A stretch of DNA of 64,000 bases from Melioribacteraceae bacterium (GTDB lineage: Bacteria > Bacteroidota > Ignavibacteria > Ignavibacteriales > Melioribacteraceae): contig JAHBUP010000001.1 in the NCBI GenBank assembly GCA_019638015.1, positions 1,954,424 through 2,018,423 of the forward strand, in the 5' to 3' direction. The stretch's first letter is position 1. Each line of letters begins with the position of its first letter. Both the position numbers and the translations under genes were made by a program. The notes below the pieces were generated by a model. That model did not search any database, was not told where the DNA came from, and worked only from the letters and a program-made list of their open reading frames with translations. Below, piece by piece: positions 45,730 to 52,164 of this stretch.

Positions 45730-46338
45730 ATGGCTAATACAGAAGAGAATATTATTGATTTTTCACAAGTACTTTATAAAAAAGTTAAGACAACGATGCA
45801 ATCACGTTATTATTCAAGTGCTTTTTATGACATCCGTGATAAGTATTCAATTGCTTCACAAGGCTTTCTATCTGCTTATATAATTATTATTAATTTTTTA
45901 CCTTCCGGGATTATTGCCCCTCATGTAATTACCTTTTTTACTATAGCTCTTTCTATTTTAATGTTAGTTCTAAGCCAAATTGAATCACATGCTGGTTATA
46001 AGTTATTAGCTTCAAGGTTGCACAATTGTGGCAAAGAATTGAGAATATTAGAAACTGAATTGTTAAAAATAATTCATAAAAAAGATTGTCAGTCTCTTGA
46101 CCAAGAAAAACTTGTGGACGATATATTAATAAGCTATAATCATATTTTATCAAAGTATCAAGAGAATCATAATCCAATTTCTTATCAAAAAGTGCTTACA
46201 ATAATGGATAGAAATAATTATAGTTTTTTTACAAGACACTTTATTAATCTTAGATATTTGTTGATGCCACGTCTGCTGTATATATTACTTATTTTTATTC
46301 CACCCATATTGATTACTGTGATATATGTTACGAAGTAA
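45730..46338 (+). CDS. SLATT-like membrane protein, candidate effector
   Basis: A 202-aa protein. An N-terminal amphipathic helix (YYSSAFYDIRDKYSIASQGF) precedes two close membrane helices (about 45-85). A cytoplasmic helical section with LLASRLHNCGKELRILETEL follows, and a last membrane helix lies at the C-terminus (about 180-200). This layout resembles SLATT-domain proteins, predicted pore-forming effectors of nucleotide- or stress-sensing systems. It starts 67 nt after the 517-aa gene, same strand, so it probably belongs to the cassette. Confidence 0.55.
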   Translation: MANTEENIIDFSQVLYKKVKTTMQSRYYSSAFYDIRDKYSIASQGFLSAYIIIINFLPSGIIAPHVITFFTIALSILMLVLSQIESHAGYKLLASRLHNCGKELRILETELLKIIHKKDCQSLDQEKLVDDILISYNHILSKYQENHNPISYQKVLTIMDRNNYSFFTRHFINLRYLLMPRLLYILLIFIPPILITVIYVTK

Positions 46339-46376
46339 ATTATCCGTAGTACATATTATTTTTACCATATGGATTA

Positions 46377-46766
46377 TTAATTCCTAATCCTCTCCACAAT
46401 CTTCTCTCCAGTCCTGCCAACCAAATAACCACCTAAACCAATCTGCAATAAAGTCCATGCTTCATTACTTAAGCGAAATGCAAGACAGCCAAAAGAATCA
46501 CAAACAACAAGAATTAAAAAAGTAAGCATCGTAATTGGTCTCCAATTCCTCTGCAGCCAACTTTGTCCTTTCGCTTCCGCCTCAACAACTCTGGTTTGAG
46601 ATTCCAATAACTTTGATTCATATTCTAAGGCTTTACCTAAAAACTCATTCTCAATTTTCGTTAGCTCATTTTGCAGTTTCCCGCGTTCCTCATCAGAGGT
46701 AGAAAGATTATCAATCAAATCAGTAATTGGTCTTACAATACCGCTTAAAAAATCCAACACTCCCAT
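46377..46766 (-). CDS. Holin-like phage lysis protein
   Basis: About 129 aa. A long helical N-terminal section (EERGKLQNELTKIENEFLGKA) is followed by QSWLQRNWRPITMLTFLILVV, the entry to the membrane region of 3TM-type phage holins. A second hydrophobic helix (LLQIGLGGYLVG) follows. Start ATG 46766 is chosen for the AAGGAGG box just before it; a frame from 46781 would include that box. In phages such proteins open the inner membrane for the endolysin, encoded two genes upstream on the same strand. Confidence 0.72.
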   Translation of the reverse strand: MGVLDFLSGIVRPITDLIDNLSTSDEERGKLQNELTKIENEFLGKALEYESKLLESQTRVVEAEAKGQSWLQRNWRPITMLTFLILVVCDSFGCLAFRLSNEAWTLLQIGLGGYLVGRTGEKIVERIRN

Positions 46767-46777
46767 TTTAACCTCCT

Positions 46778-47014
46778 TCATTTTCTGATCGCTGATAGCT
46801 TAACGCTGTAAATCTCCCTAATAATATTTTTCTCCACTTCACTCAGTTTATCATGTAGCTCCTCAAAACGCGATAAATAATTTCTCTCAATTGAATCAGT
46901 TTTCTTTTTCGTTTCATCAACATCCTTTTCAATCCTTTTTATCTTCGACCAGAATAGAAAGTTCACCAAGCTTAAAAGCCCACCAATAATCCATATGTAA
47001 ATATTTTCATCCAT
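46778..47014 (-). CDS. Small membrane-anchored coiled-coil protein of the lysis set
   Basis: A 78-aa protein: one N-terminal membrane helix (IYIWIIGGLLSLVNFLFW) and a charged coiled coil (IEKDVDETKKKTDSIERNYL onward). Start ATG 47014 follows GGGAAG. The design fits spanin- or antiholin-like accessory proteins between holin and endolysin genes. No family is recognised; its stop lies 11 nt before the holin start. Confidence 0.55.
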   Translation of the reverse strand: MDENIYIWIIGGLLSLVNFLFWSKIKRIEKDVDETKKKTDSIERNYLSRFEELHDKLSEVEKNIIREIYSVKLSAIRK

Positions 47015-47040
47015 TTCTACTTCCCACAGTTTTTCCAACT

Positions 47041-47127
47041 AATAACTACAAATGACTACGAATGACAATGAATTACTACCTAATGACTACGAATGACAAC
47101 CTAATAACCATAAATGCCAACCAATAC
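47041..47127 (-). repeat. Tandem degenerate 10-11 nt repeats
   Basis: About ten imperfect copies of a (G)(T/G)(C/T)ATT(C/A)(G/A)TA-like unit follow one another on the minus strand and continue into the 3' end of the endolysin gene (to about 47160). An 18-nt word (AATGACTACGAATGACAA on the plus strand) occurs twice. Confidence 0.6.
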
Positions 47128-47595
47128 CTATGAATGACTCCCTAATGCCCATGAATTCCTCTCAAACTTCTCATACACCGTCTTCCCATATACTTTCTTC
47201 GACAGCAGAACCTCATTTCTTTTATTCTCACCATTCCAAGAAACATGAATCCACTTTCCGAATTCATAAATCAATTGATCGAATGATAAATTTTGTAAAA
47301 TAATATTGAAGACATCAATTAGTTTAAGAGAGGGGACTATGAAATCAGCGGCTTTTCCATCAAGATGTTGAGAATTAAATCTTCCGCCAACTGCGGTATT
47401 TACATCAAACGAACGAAATCCTGAATTAATAAAAATCGGAACATTGATTATTTCTCTTAATGGCTGAAGAACATTCACACAAAGCAATCTCAAATTCTCA
47501 ATCTGCTTTTCATTCGGTTCATTCTTATAACCATGTCTTTCCACAACCTGTGAAATTGTAAACTCATCTAGATAAAAATTCTCTGTTAGCTTCAT
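47128..47595 (-). CDS. Peptidase M15-type endolysin
   Basis: A 155-aa zinc peptidase that would cut peptidoglycan peptides. NSGFRSFDVNTAVGG leads to SQHLDGKAADF, giving zinc ligands His77 and Asp84, and WIHVSW gives the third ligand His117. There is no signal peptide, so release would need the holin encoded downstream. The C-terminal end (about the last 12 residues) is encoded by the degenerate repeat that fills the following gap, so it may have been altered by repeat growth. Confidence 0.85.
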   Translation of the reverse strand: MKLTENFYLDEFTISQVVERHGYKNEPNEKQIENLRLLCVNVLQPLREIINVPIFINSGFRSFDVNTAVGGRFNSQHLDGKAADFIVPSLKLIDVFNIILQNLSFDQLIYEFGKWIHVSWNGENKRNEVLLSKKVYGKTVYEKFERNSWALGSHS

Positions 47596-48363
47596 ATCAT
47601 TTCCTTTTATTCTTTGCCGATGGCTAAAAGCTAAATGCTGAAGGCAATGATTTCACTGTATTTCACTTTACATCATTAAGGATGGAACCAGTCCCGAACT
47701 TGTTTTGTGATAGGTAAGCAACCTTTTGCGTGGGGTCTCAGCTCACCTTCCCGCCCCTGGCGGGTCGGGGCATGGGATAGCCAGTATTACATAACAAACA
47801 TTATGTTTTGTCTTTGGTCAGTCCCAACTTTACCCGCCTTAGGCGGGATAACTTTGTAGTGCTGTCAATCAACATAATGTTGCATTATGCAAACTCGGCA
47901 CAAAAAAATACTAATCACCTCATCATACATTTACAAAACTTTCATCTGGTCATAACATTGGTCATCAAACATAGTATAACATACATTCGTGGGCGGCTCG
48001 GGCTCTCGACACGCCCACTCATTAATCGTATCATAATATTTGTAATTACGTTTCCATTAATCATTGCTCATGGAGTTTGTCCCGATGTAAATCGGGAGTC
48101 GTGGATTCCCCCACACCTTCATTCGCTTATATGGTATTCTGTCGCTCGTTTCGTGTCGCCCCGCCATCGGCGGGGCACACACTCCACTTCGCAACACTTT
48201 GTCATACCCGCGTAGGTGGAAATATAATCTTCTGATCTTCTCATTTCCCCAAACTCGCTTGAAATTTCCTCTTATCTGAAAACAAAAGAAAACAAATCAT
48301 AAACATCGAGCGTTGCACACTTCCCATTCTTGAATTAAATTTTCTCGAAAAGGAATTACTAGT
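47596..48363. other. Repeat-rich intergenic region without a supported gene
   Basis: 768 nt between divergent genes. It holds a GCTGATGGCT-like repeat (about 47617-47646), GC-rich palindromes such as CCCGCC...GGCGGG (about 47750-47850) and CCCGAT...ATCGGG (about 48080-48097), and an open frame (47808-48215) whose composition is explained by these repeats. The last 50 nt probably carry the nuclease promoter. Confidence 0.5.
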
Positions 48364-48870
48364 ATGTGTTCTAAAAATATTTTGCTCTTGCTCATCTTCT
48401 TGCTCTTACTCTCAACACAGTTGCTCAGCCAAAATCCAAACTTCTCCTATCCTTACAACTGCTCAAAGAAATTATTTGTGTCTCGTGTAATCGATGGGGA
48501 TACTTTCGTTCTTTCTGATTCCCAACGTGTAAGAATGATTGGTGTTGATTGCCCGGAGATTGCCAGACAAAATAAATCGGCGGAAGCATTTTCAAAAGAA
48601 GCAGCTGAAAAAACTAAATCACTAATCTTTCACAAAACTGTTAAACTTACTTTCGATGGAAAGGCATTCGATATATTCGGTAGGTTACTCGCTTACGTTT
48701 GGTTAACAGATTCTAAAGGAAAAGATTCTGTATTCGTTCAAATAGAGCTTTTGAAAAATGGATTAGCACGAATCAGTTATTATACAAAAGAAAAACGATA
48801 TTACAGTTTATTCTATAATCTCAGAAACACAGCAAGAAAAAAGAAACTTGGCATATGGTCTAATGAATAA
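48364..48870 (+). CDS. Secreted thermonuclease (SNase) family protein
   Basis: A 168-aa nuclease with a signal peptide ending near LLSQ. The SNase active site is complete: Asp44 in RVIDGDTF, Arg57, Asp62 and Glu65 in RVRMIGVDCPE, and Arg107 in FGRLLAYVWL. It would cleave DNA or RNA outside the cytoplasm. It overlaps the next gene by 8 nt. As cargo it could serve in nutrition, in competition or against incoming DNA. Confidence 0.88.
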   Translation: MCSKNILLLLIFLLLLSTQLLSQNPNFSYPYNCSKKLFVSRVIDGDTFVLSDSQRVRMIGVDCPEIARQNKSAEAFSKEAAEKTKSLIFHKTVKLTFDGKAFDIFGRLLAYVWLTDSKGKDSVFVQIELLKNGLARISYYTKEKRYYSLFYNLRNTARKKKLGIWSNE

Positions 48871-49141
48871 TTCTCAATTCAATATTGCCAAGATTTTATC
48901 TAACCCGTTTATACGAGAATTCCAATCCTATGGATTGATCAATGAATTGGTTCTTCGGAATTTACAAATCAAATCAGAGTACATAGAATTGCGAAAGACT
49001 TACAACCAAATAGAATCCATCTTCATACTCTCAGAAAAGTATAATTTGTGTTACGATTCTGTAAATACAATTCTATTCCGGAAAAGAAGAAATAAGCCGG
49101 TCCCTTTCCCACCCTCAAACCAGCCTCTGCCAAGCCTTTAA
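48863..49141 (+). CDS. Small protein of unknown function
   Basis: About 92 aa from ATG 48863, overlapping the nuclease stop. It is helical, with KTYNQIESIFILSEKYNLCY DSV, reminiscent of a small DNA-binding HTH but without clear support. The last ten residues are Pro/Ser-rich. The overlap suggests co-translation with the nuclease; an inhibitor role is conceivable but unsupported. Confidence 0.4.
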   Translation: MNNSQFNIAKILSNPFIREFQSYGLINELVLRNLQIKSEYIELRKTYNQIESIFILSEKYNLCYDSVNTILFRKRRNKPVPFPPSNQPLPSL

Positions 49142-49251
49142 CAAGCCACATCCCAGTCATTGCGGCTATTCAACTTATGTTTCCATCACTTTCCCATTAT
49201 TACAGTGAACACGGCTATTCAATCCCATAAAATTGCCTCTGTAAAATGTCA

Positions 49252-49280
49252 TCTCGAGTCCGTCAACTGACGGATCGAGA
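49252..49280 (+). repeat. Near-perfect hairpin before the DUF6266-like gene
   Basis: TCTCGA (49252-49257) pairs with TCGAGA (49275-49280) and TCCGTCA (49259-49265) with TGACGGA (49268-49274); one base is bulged. It resembles the dispersed palindromes seen elsewhere in the island rather than a terminator, because no T run follows. Confidence 0.6.
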
Positions 49281-49315
49281 GATCATTACTAATCATTCAC
49301 AAAGGAGGTTTTATT

Positions 49316-50002
49316 ATGGCAATAGTAAATGGAAATGTAATTGGGAATCTTTCTGGTAAACTAGGAAATCTTTCCGCCCGCACCGTCAATGGTCAGACAA
49401 TTCTCTCGGCGCGTCCTTCAAGTTTTAACGCGAGCCAAGATCCGGCTTCTATCGAAACCCGCCGTAAATTTTCGGTTACGGCCAAGTTCGCCAGCGCTGT
49501 TATTGCTTTACCTACTTTGTCCACTGTTTGGAAGAGAGTTAAAAATGTAGCCTCTTCTGTTTTTAATGAAGTCTTCCAGAGTAATTTCCAATTCTCCACA
49601 ACGGAAAAACCGACTGCTCAAAATCTAATTACTCCCTATGGTTTTCCTCTCGATATCACTGTGGTGGAAGTAGATACCGACAAGATTACAGCTACACTCC
49701 CGGTTCTGAATTCTTCTGCTATCTTTGGTCCTGAAGAAGTAAATCTTTCAGCTAATGCTTTGGTTTGTTATTACAATCCTCTAAATGAAAATGATGAGCC
49801 ATTTAAGATTATTTCACTATCCAAAGAACTGGTAAACTTCAATTTTGCCCAGACCAGTGAATTGCAACTGGATTACAATATTTTGCAAATAGCCGCGGCC
49901 GCTAAGTATCAGCAAAATATTCTTTATCTCGGCGTTGTTACAAAAACGGCGGATGGTAAATGTGTGCAGAACTCTTCAACCTTCAGTAAACTATCAGTAT
50001 AA
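49316..50002 (+). CDS. DUF6266-like phage/mobile-element protein
   Basis: A 228-aa protein. The N-terminus GNVIGNLSGKLGNLSARTVN, followed by RPSSFNASQDPASIETRRKF, fits the pattern of DUF6266-type proteins, frequent in Bacteroidota genomes and phage-like loci. A beta-rich C-terminal part follows. A strong AAGGAGG box precedes the ATG. Function unknown; a structural phage role is possible. It is the last clear gene of island 1. Confidence 0.55.
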   Translation: MAIVNGNVIGNLSGKLGNLSARTVNGQTILSARPSSFNASQDPASIETRRKFSVTAKFASAVIALPTLSTVWKRVKNVASSVFNEVFQSNFQFSTTEKPTAQNLITPYGFPLDITVVEVDTDKITATLPVLNSSAIFGPEEVNLSANALVCYYNPLNENDEPFKIISLSKELVNFNFAQTSELQLDYNILQIAAAAKYQQNILYLGVVTKTADGKCVQNSSTFSKLSV

Positions 50003-50287
50003 TTTCTTTAGCGGGGATTGAGAGATCAATCCCTGCATCTCACCAAAATATCCATTGCATTAATCAATTCACTTTTTTAAACAAGAATAGTAAAATGCTA
50101 ATGTCGCAAGCTCCATAAACATTTTACAACAAAACCGCTGCGGGTAAATTATTCGGTTCATTCTGTCATGCTTTTTGTACCAAAAATCACCGCCATCATT
50201 CACCTCATAAATTACCTCTTTCTTTTCCTAATTGTATCGTTCACTCTCTGCCGCGCCGGCATTAGGGCGTTCACTTAATTAAAGCAT

Positions 50288-50490
50288 TATTTTGCCCGCT
50301 GGGCTTCAAGCTTAGTGTTATTCGTATCTTGGTAGTAAATCGGGGCAAGGGTATATGAAACTTTCCCGATAATTTGTTCATATTGTGTTGGTTGATCGGG
50401 ATTCGCCCTTGCCTTGAATGATCATGTTGGCTTACACCATCACCAAATCAATTCATTAATTCGCAAAAGATTCTTTAAGCGGGCAAAATA
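50288..50490. other. Nested inverted-repeat structure near the right end of island 1
   Basis: Perfect outer arms of 13 nt (50288-50300 with 50478-50490) enclose perfect inner arms GGCAAGGG (50344-50351) with CCCTTGCC (50406-50413). Those in turn enclose TCCCGAT (50364-50370) with ATCGGGA (50395-50401). No gene is supported here. It may be a structured RNA or a recombination/packaging site. Confidence 0.6.
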
Positions 50491-50748
50491 TGTTTTTGAG
50501 TCGTTCAATCAGAGATAAATTTCCTGATAGTAGGGGAGAATTAGTAATTGAGGAAAGCCAGAAAAAGAAATCGAAACGGGGAACACAGTTTAATCTATGT
50601 CCCATCAAGAGCAAAATTAGAAGTTCTGGTCGTTTTTCTTATTTTCTTATTTCATTATATTCATTATTAGAATTTAGAAGCAGTATGAAACTAATTAATT
50701 TGTTCATATTAAATTTTGTTCGGTAGGATAAAGGACACAGTCTCGAAA

Positions 50749-50769
50749 AGTCCCTACTCAGTCCCTACT
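50749..50769 (+). promoter_or_regulatory. Putative integrase arm-type sites, right end of island 1
   Basis: AGTCCCTACT occurs at 50749-50758 and 50760-50769, an exact tandem pair, matching the pair at the left end (25010-25029). It lies about 85 nt inside the right attachment repeat. Confidence 0.5.
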
Positions 50770-50813
50770 TTAAAACCGAAGATCATAAGGAATCCTTTGA
50801 GTGTATATAATGA

Positions 50814-50844
50814 AAAAAGCTCGAAAATGATTAGTAATCGAGCT
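50814..50844 (-). terminator. Minus-strand terminator at the island edge
   Basis: AGCTCG (50818-50823) pairs with CGAGCT (50839-50844); on the minus strand the hairpin is followed by TTTTTT. It lies just downstream of the tRNA 3' half as read on the minus strand, so it could end transcription of a restored tRNA gene. Confidence 0.6.
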
Positions 50845-50851
50845 ATTCTAA

Positions 50852-50905
50852 GTACACCCGTAGGGATTCGAACCCCAAACCTTCTGATCCGTAGTCATAG
50901 GGAAT
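50852..50905 (-). repeat. Second copy of the tRNA-Arg(ACG) 3'-half attachment repeat
   Basis: 54 nt identical to 24919-24972. The sequence to its right does not restore the tRNA 5' half, but leads within 72 nt to another integrase. It is therefore the junction between two tandem elements rather than the chromosomal end. Confidence 0.85.
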
Positions 50906-50940
50906 CTGGGAATTCTTTCTAAAAATAAAGGATTTTTTGG

Positions 50941-50960
50941 AACTCCATACAACTCCATAC
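50941..50960 (+). promoter_or_regulatory. Tandem 10-nt repeat, putative arm-type sites of integrase 2
   Basis: AACTCCATAC occurs twice back to back between the attachment repeat and the integrase start. It has the position of the island 1 arm repeats but a different sequence, so each integrase would have its own recognition site. Confidence 0.5.
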
Positions 50961-50977
50961 ACGGGAAGGAGTTGAAA

Positions 50978-52021
50978 ATGTTCCTAGCAAAAAATGATAA
51001 GTCACCCTATTACCAAATAGTATTTTTCGAAAATGGTAAAAGAACTACTCGTTCCACTAAACAAACAAGCGAACAAGAAGCATTAAAATTCTTAAAAACA
51101 TTTAAGAGAACTTATCAAAACCCTTCGGATGTTGATTCTACAATTTCTCAAATAACAATAGCTAAAAATACAATCACTCTTTCAGAATTCAAAGATGAAT
51201 ATTTGGACTACTGTTTTCCTGCAAAATCAAAAAAGTATCTTGATTCAATTGCGTTTTCCTTCAAACAATTTACTTCCTTCTGTGGAAATCCTCTACTCAG
51301 TGAAATTGAAATAAAAACAATTGATAAATTTATTTACTCAACTTTCCATCGGACTCAAAGAGGCGCACATCATTACTACCGCACACTGAAAGCAGCATTT
51401 AATAAAGCCGTTGAATGGAATTACATTCCAATCAATCCATTCACAAAGGTTAAATTTCCTAAAATTCCAAAGTCCTTTCCTGTGTTTCTCCTGGAAGAGG
51501 AATTACTAATCATTTTAGCAAATACTTCATATCAACATCTTAAAGATATTTTTACGGTTGGCTTCTATACTGGATTACGACTTGGTGAATTAATAAATAT
51601 GCGTTGGGATTGGATCAACTTTTTTCAGAATCAAATCACTGTTAAGTGCTCAGATCAATTTCTAACTAAGAACAAAAAAGAAAGGATTGTTCCTATGAAT
51701 GAAAAAGTAAGATCAATTTTATTGAGTCGTTCCAATTCTAATACCCATCAACCACATGAATTAGTTTTTTACAGAATTAGGAATAATATTCTTTATCAAG
51801 AATCTATCAGTAAACAATTCAAAAAAATAGTTCGCAAGTCAAATCTTAACGATAAAATCCATTTCCATACTTTGCGTCATTCATTCGCCTCTTTGCTTGC
51901 TCAAAAAGGAGTTTCTCTTTATATCATTAAAGAATTACTTGGCCATGAAGATTTAGCAACAACACAAATTTACAGTCACCTTCAACAGCAGAATCTGAGA
52001 GATGCGGTTAATCTTTTGTGA
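50978..52021 (+). CDS. int: Tyrosine recombinase (integrase of element 2)
   Basis: About 347 aa; start ATG 50978 with GGAAGGAG upstream. Same domain plan and catalytic residues as the integrase at 25050: Arg in YTGLRLGEL, HTLRHSFAS, LGHEDL and Tyr in TTQIYSHL. The catalytic halves are nearly identical in many stretches, and both end HLQQQNLRDAVNLL. The N-terminal arm-binding region differs most and is about 12 residues longer, which fits the different repeats upstream of the two genes. Confidence 0.93.
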   Translation: MFLAKNDKSPYYQIVFFENGKRTTRSTKQTSEQEALKFLKTFKRTYQNPSDVDSTISQITIAKNTITLSEFKDEYLDYCFPAKSKKYLDSIAFSFKQFTSFCGNPLLSEIEIKTIDKFIYSTFHRTQRGAHHYYRTLKAAFNKAVEWNYIPINPFTKVKFPKIPKSFPVFLLEEELLIILANTSYQHLKDIFTVGFYTGLRLGELINMRWDWINFFQNQITVKCSDQFLTKNKKERIVPMNEKVRSILLSRSNSNTHQPHELVFYRIRNNILYQESISKQFKKIVRKSNLNDKIHFHTLRHSFASLLAQKGVSLYIIKELLGHEDLATTQIYSHLQQQNLRDAVNLL

Positions 52022-52036
52022 TTTTTCTAATTTATG

Positions 52037-52060
52037 AATGAATTAATCAATTAATTCATT
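52037..52060 (+). repeat. AT-rich hairpin after integrase 2
   Basis: AATGAATTAA (52037-52046) pairs perfectly with TTAATTCATT (52051-52060). It may end integrase transcription or be an operator; no T run follows. Confidence 0.4.
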
Positions 52061-52164
52061 ACATACACAGCGTTATAGGTTGGTAAAACGAGACATTTTT
52101 CCTAGTCCCGCTTTACTTCCTATTTGCCAACACTTATTTTCAACTAACACAAAAAAGAAAATTA

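Larger units (their letters stand above)
24919..50905. mobile_element. Integrated island 1 (about 26 kb), tRNA-Arg(ACG) site
   Basis: The region lies between two copies of a perfect 54-nt direct repeat derived from the 3' half of a tRNA-Arg gene. A tyrosine integrase is just inside the left copy. Contents are accessory: lipoproteins, a second recombinase with an excisionase-like gene, Type III restriction-modification with added genes, a VWA-kinase-phosphatase cassette, phage lysis genes and a nuclease. No conjugation genes, capsid genes or replicase are recognisable, so it is an integrative element, satellite or degraded prophage rather than a full phage. Confidence 0.85.

Noticed and set aside
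47041..47127. CRISPR-like array
   Set aside because: The units are only 10-11 nt, degenerate and without spacers, and no cas gene is present.
47808..48215. 135-aa plus-strand frame in the gap before the nuclease gene
   Set aside because: It runs through GC-rich palindromic repeats, has no ribosome site and no protein-like pattern.
24919..50905. Complete prophage
   Set aside because: Lysis genes and integrases exist, but no terminase, portal, capsid or tail gene can be recognised.
50490..50922. Two short frames (78 and 68 aa) near the right attachment repeat
   Set aside because: The second reads through the arm repeats, a terminator hairpin and the tRNA fragment; the first starts in an inverted-repeat arm. 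Neither has a ribosome site.
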